DNA of 64,000 nt, from assembly GCA_948688495.1 (NCBI GenBank), contig CAPQSW010000003.1, forward strand, positions 86,063-150,062, given 5' to 3'. Of the stretch, positions 45,696 to 53,964 are shown piece by piece. This DNA is from an uncultured Lachnospiraceae bacterium (GTDB taxonomy: Bacteria; Bacillota; Clostridia; Lachnospirales; Lachnospiraceae). The notes below the pieces were generated by a model, which was not told the DNA's origin, ran no database searches, and was given only the letters and a program-made list of their open reading frames with translations. The translations under genes were made by a program, and so were the position numbers. Positions within the stretch are counted from its first letter, which is position 1; each line of letters begins with the position of its first letter.

Positions 45696-46886
45696 TTAAA
45701 AGTCTATTTCCTCATCATAGAAGCATGCCTTTAATAATTTCTCCATTTCTTCCGGCGTCGGGATTCTTGGATTAGATCCGGTACATGCGTCAGAAATTGC
45801 CAGTTTTGCAACTTCTGGAAGTTTCTCCATGAACTCCTTCTCATCAATGATTCCGCCTTCGTAGTCTTTAATGCAAGTTGGTATTTCCAAAGATGCATTC
45901 ATGGATTTTAACTCTGCAATCAGAGCGTCTACCAAATCGTTTGTGGAATCTCCTTTCAGACCGATGAAAGAGGCAATTTCCGCATAGCGTTCTGCAGCTT
46001 CAGCATTTTTGGCGTTATATTTGATTACCTTTGGAAGATACATTGCATTTGCACATCCATGCACAATATGTCCGCCGCTGTAAGCAGCTCCTGTCTTATG
46101 TGCCATGGAGTGGACGATTCCAAGCAGGGCGTTGGAGAATGCCATTCCAGCAAGGCACTGTGCATTGTGCATCCGGTCACGTGCATTCATATCCCCGTCA
46201 AAGGAAGCCTTTAAATCTCTATGGATCATCTTGATGGCATGTAGTGCCAATGGGTCTGTATAGTCGCAGTGGAGTGTGGATACATAAGCTTCAATCGCAT
46301 GTGTCATGGCGTCCATTCCCGTATGGGCAGTGAGCTTCTTAGGCATGGTCTCGGCGAGCGCCGGGTCGACAATGGCAACGTCCGGGGTAATGTTGAAATC
46401 TGCCAGCGGGTATTTGATGCCTTTTTCATAATCGGTGATAACGGAAAATGCGGTTACTTCCGTAGCAGTTCCAGAGGTAGAAGGAATTGCACAGAATTTT
46501 GCTTTTGTTCTTAATGTAGGAAAGCTGAATGGTGTAATTAAATCCTCAAATGTTGTCTCAGGATACTCATAGAATGCCCACATAGCCTTTGCAGCGTCGA
46601 TGGGGGAGCCGCCGCCCATGGAAATAATCCAGTCAGGCTCAAATTCGCGCATTTTTTCTGCACCCTTCATAACGGTCTCTACGCTTGGGTCGGGCTCTAC
46701 ATTTTCAAATAATTCCACTTCCATGCCGGCCTCTTTTAAGTAGTCAATTGCGCGGTCAAGAAAACCGAAGCGTCTCATCGAGCCGCCACCCACTACAATA
46801 ATTGCTTTTTTTCCGTTAAGATTTTTCAACTCCTCCAGAGAGCCTTTTCCGTGGTATAAATCTCTTGGTAATGTAAAACGTGCCAT
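45696..46886 (-). CDS. Iron-containing alcohol dehydrogenase
   Basis: A 396-residue group III Fe-dependent alcohol dehydrogenase that reduces aldehydes with NAD(P)H in fermentation. The nucleotide loop SMGGGSPIDAAKA (near residue 92), PSTSGTATEVT (near 140) and the iron-ligand stretch GIVHSMAHKTGA (near 265) with the later GGHIVHG are all present. The start follows AAGGAGG. The best promoter upstream has a long 19-base spacer. Confidence 0.95.
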   Translation of the reverse strand: MARFTLPRDLYHGKGSLEELKNLNGKKAIIVVGGGSMRRFGFLDRAIDYLKEAGMEVELFENVEPDPSVETVMKGAEKMREFEPDWIISMGGGSPIDAAKAMWAFYEYPETTFEDLITPFSFPTLRTKAKFCAIPSTSGTATEVTAFSVITDYEKGIKYPLADFNITPDVAIVDPALAETMPKKLTAHTGMDAMTHAIEAYVSTLHCDYTDPLALHAIKMIHRDLKASFDGDMNARDRMHNAQCLAGMAFSNALLGIVHSMAHKTGAAYSGGHIVHGCANAMYLPKVIKYNAKNAEAAERYAEIASFIGLKGDSTNDLVDALIAELKSMNASLEIPTCIKDYEGGIIDEKEFMEKLPEVAKLAISDACTGSNPRIPTPEEMEKLLKACFYDEEIDF

Positions 46887-46900
46887 AAAAACCTCCTTGT

Positions 46901-46931
46901 ATTATATGTATTATATTAGTAAGATTGTCAA
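46901..46931 (-). promoter_or_regulatory. Possible promoter of the alcohol dehydrogenase gene
   Basis: Minus strand: TTGACA (46931-46926) and TATAAT (46906-46901) are 19 bases apart. A second TATAAT lies only 10 bases from the -35. Confidence 0.45.
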
Positions 46932-47041
46932 ATCAGAGGAAAAACCCCTGCTGATTATTGTTAGAACTTACCAAAATGGTATCATCAAATCTGGGAAAAG
47001 TCAATGAAAATGCAAAAGATGTACAAAACATAAAAAAAGTA

Positions 47042-47071
47042 TTGACTTTTGTTGGAAGATAATAGTATAAT
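47042..47071 (+). promoter_or_regulatory. tRNA promoter
   Basis: TTGACT (47042-47047), 18 bases, TATAAT (47066-47071). Confidence 0.75.
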
Positions 47072-47103
47072 AGTCAAGCAGTCGGTCAGAGACCGAGGAG
47101 CGT

Positions 47104-47176
47104 GGGATCTTAGCTCAGCTGGGAGAGCATCTGCCTTACAAGCAGAGGGTCACAGGTTCGAGCCCTGTAGGTCCCA
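47104..47176 (+). tRNA. tRNA-Val (anticodon TAC)
   Basis: A 73-base cloverleaf: acceptor GGGATCT/AGGTCCC, D arm with AGCTCAGCTGGGAGAGC, anticodon loop CTTACAA, T arm with GGTTCGAGCC. CCA is not encoded. Confidence 0.97.
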
Positions 47177-47181
47177 TTTGT

Positions 47182-47265
47182 GCCGGCGTGGCGGAACTGG
47201 CAGACGCACAGGACTTAAAATCCTGTGGTGGCGACATCGTACCGGTTCGATTCCGGTCGCCGGCA
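47182..47265 (+). tRNA. tRNA-Leu (anticodon TAA)
   Basis: An 84-base class II tRNA: acceptor GCCGGCG/CGCCGGC, anticodon loop CTTAAAA within CAGGA/TCCTG, a long variable arm, and T loop GGTTCGATTCC. CCA is not encoded. It lies five bases after tRNA-Val. Confidence 0.96.
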
Positions 47266-47281
47266 TTTGTATCTAAGGCTT

Positions 47282-47316
47282 AACTCCTACAAATTATGGA
47301 GTTGGGTCTTTTTTTC
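47282..47316 (+). terminator. Terminator of the tRNA operon
   Basis: AACTCC (47282-47287) pairs with GGAGTT (47298-47303), followed by GGGTC and a run of seven T residues. Confidence 0.8.
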
Positions 47317-47352
47317 TTGCGTTTATTATGCTAGAATGGATGTGCAATGATT

Positions 47353-47381
47353 TTGACAAAGACAGCAGGTAATTATAAAGT
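47353..47381 (+). promoter_or_regulatory. Candidate pur operon promoter
   Basis: TTGACA (47353-47358), 17 bases, TAAAGT (47376-47381). No purine riboswitch is visible in the short leader. Confidence 0.55.
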
Positions 47382-47419
47382 AACAGATACAGAGAATAGA
47401 TGGAAAAGGAGCGTTTATT

Positions 47420-47920
47420 ATGGCAAAAGTTGGAATTGTTATGGGCAGTGATTCAGATATGCCTGTTATGGCAAAAGCAGCAGATATTTTGGAGGAACTG
47501 GGTGTTGAATATGAGATGACAATTATCTCTGCACACCGGGAGCCGGATGTATTTTTTGAATATGCGAGAACAGCGGAAGAAAAAGGATTTAAAGTGATTA
47601 TTGCGGGGGCTGGTATGGCGGCCCATTTGCCGGGTATGTGTGCGGCAATTTTCCCTATGCCGGTAATTGGGATCCCTATGCATACGACCTCTCTGGGAGG
47701 AAGGGATTCCCTGTATTCCATTGTCCAGATGCCGTCAGGAATACCGGTTGCAACAGTTGCAATCAATGGAGGAGTGAATGCAGGACTTTTGGCTGCAAAG
47801 ATCCTCGCTGCGTCGGATGAGGCATTGCTTGGGAAATTAAAAGATTATTCCAGAAAATTAAGAGATCAGGTGGAGGCGAAAGACGCGCGCTTGCAGGAGG
47901 TTGGATATAAGAATTATTGA
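47420..47920 (+). CDS. purE: N5-carboxyaminoimidazole ribonucleotide mutase
   Basis: A 166-residue class I PurE that moves the carboxylate of N5-CAIR to give CAIR in purine synthesis. The signature MGSDSDMPVM (residues ~9-18) and AGAGMAAHLPGM (near 68) are conserved, and so is SAHREPD. The start follows AAAGGAG. It is the first of four pur genes in the order E-M-N-D; purC, purF, purH, purL and purK are not in the window. Confidence 0.96.
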   Translation: MAKVGIVMGSDSDMPVMAKAADILEELGVEYEMTIISAHREPDVFFEYARTAEEKGFKVIIAGAGMAAHLPGMCAAIFPMPVIGIPMHTTSLGGRDSLYSIVQMPSGIPVATVAINGGVNAGLLAAKILAASDEALLGKLKDYSRKLRDQVEAKDARLQEVGYKNY

Positions 47921-48027
47921 AACATCTTATAACAATTCAGATCGGATGAATTTATAGAAAAAGGGACGAATTGCTATTTTCAGGAAGGTTCCTGATTAAC
48001 ATTAATTTTATTACAGGAGGAAAGATA

Positions 48028-49053
48028 ATGGATTACAAACATGCAGGTGTCGACATTGAGGCAGGCTATAAGTCCGTGGAGCTGATGAAGAAACATGTAC
48101 AGCAGACGATGAGACCGGAGGTATTGACAAATCTTGGCGGGTTTTCAGGTGCATTTTCCATGGAGAAATTAAAGGATATGGAGAAGCCTACGCTTGTGTC
48201 AGGTACGGATGGTGTAGGGACAAAGTTAAAACTGGCATTTTTACTGGACAAGCATAATACAATCGGTATTGATTGCGTGGCAATGTGTGTCAACGATATT
48301 GCATGTGCCGGTGGGGAACCATTATTTTTTCTGGATTATATAGCGTGCGGCAAGAATTATCCAGAGAAGATTGCTGAAATTGTAAGCGGCGTGGCCGAGG
48401 GCTGTATGCAGAGCAATGCGGCTTTAATAGGTGGTGAGACCGCAGAAATGCCGGGATTTTACCCGGAAGATGAGTATGATTTGGCTGGATTTGCCGTCGG
48501 CGTCGTAGACGAGAAAGATATTATTACCGGGGCAGATGTAAAGGCAGGAGATGTGTTAATTGGCATGGCAAGTTCCGGTGTACACTCCAATGGGTTTTCT
48601 TTGGTCCGCAAGATATTTAAGATGGACAAGGAGACCTTAAATACATACCATGACGAGCTTGGTAAGACGTTAGGGGAAGCATTGCTGGCGCCTACAAAGA
48701 TTTATGTAAAAGCACTGCGCTCTGTGAAAGAGGCGGGCGTGCGGATTAAGGCGTGCAGTCATATCACGGGCGGTGGTTTTTATGAGAATGTTCCGCGTAT
48801 GCTTCCGGAAGGGAAGCATGCTGTAATTGAAAAGAATAGTTATGAGGTTCCCGCTATTTTTAAGATGATGGCAAGAGAGGGCAGTGTGGAAGAAAAGATG
48901 ATGTACAATACTTATAATATGGGAATCGGCATGGTCTTAGCAGTGGATGCGAAGGATGTGCAAAAGACAGTGGAAGCTATCAGCACGGCAGGCGAGAGTG
49001 CCTATGTAATCGGTAAGATAGAGGATGGAGAAAAAGGAGTAACATTATGTTAA
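48028..49053 (+). CDS. purM: Phosphoribosylformylglycinamidine cyclo-ligase
   Basis: A 341-residue AIR synthetase that closes the imidazole ring with ATP. The conserved parts [14 protein letters not shown] (near residue 55), [22 protein letters not shown] (near 80) and [12 protein letters not shown] (near 245) are present. The start at 48028 follows AGGAGG; a longer open frame from 47971 lacks a ribosome site. It overlaps purN by 7 bases. Confidence 0.97.
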   Translation: MDYKHAGVDIEAGYKSVELMKKHVQQTMRPEVLTNLGGFSGAFSMEKLKDMEKPTLVSGTDGVGTKLKLAFLLDKHNTIGIDCVAMCVNDIACAGGEPLFFLDYIACGKNYPEKIAEIVSGVAEGCMQSNAALIGGETAEMPGFYPEDEYDLAGFAVGVVDEKDIITGADVKAGDVLIGMASSGVHSNGFSLVRKIFKMDKETLNTYHDELGKTLGEALLAPTKIYVKALRSVKEAGVRIKACSHITGGGFYENVPRMLPEGKHAVIEKNSYEVPAIFKMMAREGSVEEKMMYNTYNMGIGMVLAVDAKDVQKTVEAISTAGESAYVIGKIEDGEKGVTLC

Positions 49054-49685
49054 AACTGGTTGTCTGTGTATCAGGCGGAGGTACAAATCTGCAGGCGATT
49101 CTCGATTCCATTGATAATGGGGCAATCACAAATACAGAGGTTGCGGCGGTCATCAGTAATAATGCCAATGCCTATGCTTTGACGCGTGCCAGGGAGCATG
49201 GCATTACGGGGATCTGCATTTCGCCTAAGCAGTATGAAAGCCGTGAAAGTTTCAATCGTGCTTTTTTGAAACAGATAGATAATTTCGAGCCGGATTTGAT
49301 TGTGCTGGCGGGATTTCTGGTGGTAATACCGGAAATGATGATACAGAAGTATCGGAATCGGATTATTAACATCCATCCGTCGTTGATTCCATCTTTTTGC
49401 GGGACGGGATACTATGGTTTGAAGGTACATGAGGGGGCATTGGAGCGCGGTGTTAAGGTGACAGGGGCGACGGTGCATTTTGTAGATGAGGGGACAGATA
49501 CCGGACCGATTATTTTGCAGCAGCCTGTGATGGTAGAGGCTGAAGATACACCGGAGATTTTACAGAGGCGTGTGATGGAGCAGGCGGAATGGAAGATTCT
49601 GCCCCAGGCAATTGATATGATTGCCAATGGCAGGGTAGAAGTTATAAATGGAAAAGCAGTGATTGCTGATAACGGAAAATCCTGA
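49047..49685 (+). CDS. purN: Phosphoribosylglycinamide formyltransferase
   Basis: A 212-residue 10-formyl-THF-dependent GAR transformylase. The N-terminal [11 protein letters not shown] loop, the catalytic Asn-His pair in [11 protein letters not shown] (residues ~109-119) and the [13 protein letters not shown] signature (near 140) are intact. It is translationally coupled to purM. Confidence 0.97.
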   Translation: MLKLVVCVSGGGTNLQAILDSIDNGAITNTEVAAVISNNANAYALTRAREHGITGICISPKQYESRESFNRAFLKQIDNFEPDLIVLAGFLVVIPEMMIQKYRNRIINIHPSLIPSFCGTGYYGLKVHEGALERGVKVTGATVHFVDEGTDTGPIILQQPVMVEAEDTPEILQRRVMEQAEWKILPQAIDMIANGRVEVINGKAVIADNGKS

Positions 49686-49740
49686 GTAACAGACAAAGGA
49701 ATATATAATTGAATGACTCAGAAAGCGAGGAGAACAGAGC

Positions 49741-51012
49741 ATGAAAGTATTGATTGTAGGAAGCGGCGGGCGTGAACATGCAATTGCCATGAGTGCAGCC
49801 AAAAACCCTAAAGTAGAAAAGATTTACTGTGCACCGGGAAATGCGGGAATTGGGCAGATTGCAGAGTGTGTGCCGATTGGTGCAATGGAGTTTGATAAAT
49901 TAGTATCCTTTGCGAAGGAAAAGGCGATTGATTTTACAATTATTGGCATGGATGATCCGCTCGTAGGCGGCGTGGTGGATGCATTTGAAGCGGAAGGCTT
50001 AAAGGTGTTCGGGCCAAGGAAGAATGCGGCGATTCTGGAAGGAAGTAAAGCGTTTTCCAAGGATTTAATGAAGAAATACAATATTCCCACGGCAGCTTAT
50101 GAGACATTTGATGACCCGGGGAAGGCACTTGCATACCTTGAAAATGCAAAGATGCCGATTGTGCTTAAAGCAGATGGGCTTGCATTAGGAAAGGGTGTGC
50201 TAATCTGTAAGACATTGGAGGAGGCAAAGGCCGGTGTCAAGGAGATTATGGAGGATAAGAAGTTTGGCTCCGCCGGAAACCATATGGTGGTGGAAGAATT
50301 TATGACGGGGCGTGAAGTTTCCGTATTATCCTTCGTGGATGGAAAGACGATTAAGATTATGTCTTCGGCGCAGGATCATAAGCGTGCCAAGGATGGGGAT
50401 CAGGGATTGAATACCGGGGGAATGGGGACATTTTCTCCGAGTCCGTTTTATACACCTGAGGTGGACGAATTTTGTAAGAAGTATATTTACCAGGCGACTG
50501 TGGACGCTATGGCGGCGGAGGGACGCCCTTTTGTGGGAATTATTTTCTTTGGTCTGATGCTGACGGAAGACGGACCGAAGGTTTTAGAGTACAATGCGCG
50601 CTTTGGAGACCCGGAAGCCCAGGTGGTACTGCCGCGTATGAAAAATGATATGATAGAGGTAATGCAAGCTTGTGTGGCAGGGAAGTTAGACGAGGTGGAT
50701 TTGCAGTTTGAGGATAATGCTGCAGTTTGCGTGGTGCTTGCATCTGATGGTTATCCAGTGTCTTATGAGAAGGGCTATGAGATTACGGGCATAGAGAAAT
50801 TTGATACCCAGGAGGGATATTACTGCTTCCATGCGGGGACGGCCTTAAAGGATGGTAAAATTGTAACAAATGGGGGACGTGTCCTGGGAATTACTGCCAA
50901 AGGAAAGGATTTGAAAGAGGCGCGTGCCAATGCCTATAAGGCAACAGAATGGGCAGCATTTGATAATAAGTATATGCGTCATGATATAGGAAAAGCGATA
51001 GATGAGGCGTAA
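49741..51012 (+). CDS. purD: Phosphoribosylamine--glycine ligase
   Basis: A 423-residue ATP-grasp enzyme that joins phosphoribosylamine and glycine. It starts MKVLIVGSGGREHA. The ATP-grasp parts are IVLKADGLALGKGV (near residue 140) and the metal-binding EYNARFGDPEAQ (near 285). The start follows GCGAGGAGAACAGAGC. Its end overlaps the next gene by 11 bases. Confidence 0.97.
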   Translation: MKVLIVGSGGREHAIAMSAAKNPKVEKIYCAPGNAGIGQIAECVPIGAMEFDKLVSFAKEKAIDFTIIGMDDPLVGGVVDAFEAEGLKVFGPRKNAAILEGSKAFSKDLMKKYNIPTAAYETFDDPGKALAYLENAKMPIVLKADGLALGKGVLICKTLEEAKAGVKEIMEDKKFGSAGNHMVVEEFMTGREVSVLSFVDGKTIKIMSSAQDHKRAKDGDQGLNTGGMGTFSPSPFYTPEVDEFCKKYIYQATVDAMAAEGRPFVGIIFFGLMLTEDGPKVLEYNARFGDPEAQVVLPRMKNDMIEVMQACVAGKLDEVDLQFEDNAAVCVVLASDGYPVSYEKGYEITGIEKFDTQEGYYCFHAGTALKDGKIVTNGGRVLGITAKGKDLKEARANAYKATEWAAFDNKYMRHDIGKAIDEA

Positions 51013-52072
51013 AAGAATTTCCATCTGTGACGAGTTCAAGTGTATAGGCGCTGCATGCCCTGCCAATTGCTGCCAGGGTTGGAAGATACCCCTTGACTAT
51101 GATACTTATATGAAATATTTGAATGCAAAAGGTTATTTCGGCAAAAAGCTCAGGTATTTTACAAAAAGAGGTGAGGAGACAGCCGCTTTTCGAAGTGCAT
51201 TTGCCAGATGTCCATTTTGGGGCAGCGATCACCTTTGCGAGATACAGAAGAAACATGGAATAGAATATATGCCAGCCGTGTGCGTACAGTTTCCGAGGCA
51301 GCTGTACAATCTCGGCTTTTTCTGTGAGGAAACACTTTATCTTGCCTGCCCTGAGGCGGTAAAGCTCTTTTTGCAATATCTGGATAAGGATGGACCTTTT
51401 GATTATGTGATCATGGAGGGGGAGGTCAGTTACAAGGTAAATACGACAAATGATGACGAATCATTTCTGAATTATCTGGTGAATGCACGAGACGATCTGG
51501 CAGCTATGCTAAGAACGGGCATGGGATTTGACAGTATGGCAATCCTTGACTATGGTCGTGATGCACAGAATGCCTGTATTCGGGGGAATAAGCTTCCAAG
51601 TCCTTTGAATTATATGTCTTTGGAGCGTTACCAGATTAATGTTGAAATGATGGACAAACTGCTGTTTCATGGATTCTATCACCCGAATCTTTGGGTAATG
51701 TCCCCTGTTCTGTATAAATTGTGTAAAAAATATATCAGGCATTTTCATATATTTCGTCGCATGAATATAAGAGCTGCCGAGCAGAAGCGGGTTTTGCTGC
51801 AGCAGGATTTAAGCCGCAAGTTTCCTGAGATTGAAAGGCTTCTTAACAGGTATTATGAGTATTATCTGCTCACAAATTTCCTGGATATTTATGAAGACTA
51901 CAGTTTCTCAAAATGTTTGCTTTTTGGAATAGCGAAGACAAGGGTGCTACAATTATTTCTTGCTCTTTTTGCAGAGGACAGGGATCGTTTAGAAATGGCG
52001 GAGATTGCCAAAGTTATTGCTATCTACGAGAGGAGGGCACCCCATATAAAGGATGCCCTGCCGAGATTATAG
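51002..52072 (+). CDS. FliB-family (flagellin lysine N-methylase-like) protein
   Basis: A 356-residue protein with the cysteine pattern of the FliB family: CPANCCQGWKI (residues ~19-29), RCPFW..LCEIQ (near 75-86) and VCVQFPRQ (near 97). These Cys probably bind an Fe-S cluster. FliB methylates flagellin lysines in Salmonella; family members in non-flagellar loci have unknown targets. No flagellar gene is in this window. The start overlaps purD by 11 bases, so it is likely expressed with the purine genes. Confidence 0.85.
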   Translation: MRRKRISICDEFKCIGAACPANCCQGWKIPLDYDTYMKYLNAKGYFGKKLRYFTKRGEETAAFRSAFARCPFWGSDHLCEIQKKHGIEYMPAVCVQFPRQLYNLGFFCEETLYLACPEAVKLFLQYLDKDGPFDYVIMEGEVSYKVNTTNDDESFLNYLVNARDDLAAMLRTGMGFDSMAILDYGRDAQNACIRGNKLPSPLNYMSLERYQINVEMMDKLLFHGFYHPNLWVMSPVLYKLCKKYIRHFHIFRRMNIRAAEQKRVLLQQDLSRKFPEIERLLNRYYEYYLLTNFLDIYEDYSFSKCLLFGIAKTRVLQLFLALFAEDRDRLEMAEIAKVIAIYERRAPHIKDALPRL

Positions 52073-52078
52073 TTTGTT

Positions 52079-53326
52079 TTATTGGTTTTCAAAGCGGTAA
52101 TCGGTTACACGCTTTGTCTTTTTCTCACTCCTTGGAAGCGTTCCCACAGGAACAACGGTAATCTTGGGAGTGACGCCAACGCGTGATTTGAACAGGCTGC
52201 GGATCTTATCTGCCGCTTCTTCAAAATCCACGCGTCCTTCCACTTCTACAGTTACAATCATGATGTCTTTGTTCTTGGAATCATCATGTGCAATGGTGAC
52301 ATTGTATTCACTGGATGCGCCGTCTACCAGCTGCAGTAAATCTTCTACCTGGCTGGGAAACATATTTACGCCGTGAACCTTGAACATGTCGTCGCTGCGG
52401 CCCTTGATAATGTCAAGGCGGGGATAATGTCTGCCACAGGGGCATTCCCCCGGAATAATCCGTGAAATGTCATGTGTGCGGAAGCGGATCAGGGGCGCGC
52501 CTTCTTTTACCAAAGTGGTAATGACGATTTCGCCTTCCTCACCGTCTGGTACTGGCTTGCCGGTCTTGGGGTCGATAATTTCAATATAGATGTAATCATC
52601 CCAGTAGTGCATGCCTGTTTCATGCTCACAGTTGATACCGATACCGGGGCCGTAAATTTCCGTCAGGCCGTATATGTCATAGAGTTCTATGCCAAGATTT
52701 TCCTTAATTGTGTTACGCATCTTTTCGCTCCAGCGTTCCGAGCCGAAGACGCCTTTTGTAAGGCAGATCTTGTCCTTGATGCCGCGCTTGTTTATTTCTT
52801 CTGAGAGCAGGAGCGCATAAGAAGAAGTGGCGGTAATAACGGTTGTTTTCAAATCCATCATCATCTGTAACTGTTTGTCTGTGTTGCCTGGTCCCATGGG
52901 GATGCACATCGCGCCTAATTTTTCACAACCTGCCTGAAAGCCAATTCCGGCTGTCCATAATCCGTATCCTGGTGTAATTTGAATGCGGTCTTTGTTTGTT
53001 ATTCCGGCAGTTTCGTAGCATCTGGCAAACATAATTGCCCAGTCGTCCACATCTTTGGCTGTGTAGGGAATGATGACGGGTTTTCCGGTTGTACCAGAAG
53101 AAGAATGAATGCGGACCACTTCCTCGTCAGGGACCGCCTGTATGCCAAGCGGATAGGCATTTCGCAAGTCCTCTTTGCTGGAAAAGGGAAGGCTTTCAAA
53201 ATCCTCTTGGCTGTCGATACCTTCAATTCCTTTTTCACGGTAGATTTTTCCGTAATAATTGTCGGTGCTAATTAATCGTTTCATCTGAGCATCTACCTGG
53301 TTTAGTTGTGTGGCGGTTAATATCAT
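52079..53326 (-). CDS. Phenylacetate--CoA ligase family protein
   Basis: A 415-residue adenylate-forming enzyme of the PaaK family, which activates aryl or short acids to acyl-CoA. The phosphate loop HSSSGTTGKPVIIPYT (near residue 95), YGLTEIYGPGIG (near 225) and the hinge region RGRSDDMFKVHGVNMFP (near 320) are clear. It is the third gene of an iorA-iorB-paaK unit. Acting in reverse it could make ATP and free acid from the acyl-CoA formed by the oxidoreductase. The direction is inferred. The start site at 53326 has AAAGGAA at a long distance. Confidence 0.9.
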   Translation of the reverse strand: MILTATQLNQVDAQMKRLISTDNYYGKIYREKGIEGIDSQEDFESLPFSSKEDLRNAYPLGIQAVPDEEVVRIHSSSGTTGKPVIIPYTAKDVDDWAIMFARCYETAGITNKDRIQITPGYGLWTAGIGFQAGCEKLGAMCIPMGPGNTDKQLQMMMDLKTTVITATSSYALLLSEEINKRGIKDKICLTKGVFGSERWSEKMRNTIKENLGIELYDIYGLTEIYGPGIGINCEHETGMHYWDDYIYIEIIDPKTGKPVPDGEEGEIVITTLVKEGAPLIRFRTHDISRIIPGECPCGRHYPRLDIIKGRSDDMFKVHGVNMFPSQVEDLLQLVDGASSEYNVTIAHDDSKNKDIMIVTVEVEGRVDFEEAADKIRSLFKSRVGVTPKITVVPVGTLPRSEKKTKRVTDYRFENQ

Positions 53327-53370
53327 AATGATTATGGTTCCTTTCTATCTGTATGTTATTTTTAAGTCAG

Positions 53371-53964
53371 CTATATTTCTCCAGTCATGCAAACATTCAT
53401 TCCGGCTGTAAACGCAGCTTTGTTGATATTGACAAATTTAGCGGGTACGCGTGTTTCAATTTCCTTTAAGAGTGTTTGCGCATCAAGCCTCAGTTTGCCG
53501 CATCCTGCGGCAACACCGAGAATTGCAACATTAAAATAACGTGTGCTGCCCAAACTATCACAGAGCTTTTGGGGGTCAACGACGATACATTTACATTTTG
53601 ACTTGAGGTATGTAATCATATTGCTGCCGTCATATCCCGTGGGATTTAGGGACTCTGTCACAGGCTGAATGGGAGCGCTGCTCACAATTACAATGCCGTC
53701 TTTCCCAAGATAGGGGAGATTCCTGACGGCTTCTGCTGGCTCAAAGGCAAGGATAATATCAGCATTGCCGTGGGGAATCATAGGTGAGTAAACCTGTTCA
53801 CCGATACGGATATGGCTTGTGACTGAGCCGCCCCGCTGAGCCATCCCGATGGTTTCGGCTGAGTGTACAATGTGTCCAAGATTCATGGCAGCAGAGGCAA
53901 TGAGTTTCGATGCAAGCACCGTTCCCTGTCCGCCTACGCCGCACACTAAAATATCTTTATGCAT
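53371..53964 (-). CDS. iorB: Indolepyruvate ferredoxin oxidoreductase, beta subunit
   Basis: A 197-residue gamma-type domain of 2-oxoacid:ferredoxin oxidoreductases. The N-terminal GVGGQGTVLASKL and AETIGMAQRGGSVTSHIR are typical. It pairs with IorA to oxidise aryl pyruvates to aryl-acyl-CoA, reducing ferredoxin. The start at 53964 follows GGAGG and overlaps iorA by 8 bases, so translation is coupled. Confidence 0.94.
   Translation of the reverse strand: MHKDILVCGVGGQGTVLASKLIASAAMNLGHIVHSAETIGMAQRGGSVTSHIRIGEQVYSPMIPHGNADIILAFEPAEAVRNLPYLGKDGIVIVSSAPIQPVTESLNPTGYDGSNMITYLKSKCKCIVVDPQKLCDSLGSTRYFNVAILGVAAGCGKLRLDAQTLLKEIETRVPAKFVNINKAAFTAGMNVCMTGEI

Noticed and set aside
46960..46980. Rex-like TTGTTA..TTACCAA near the alcohol dehydrogenase
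   Set aside because: Arms and spacing do not match the TTGTTAA-N4-TTAACAA consensus.
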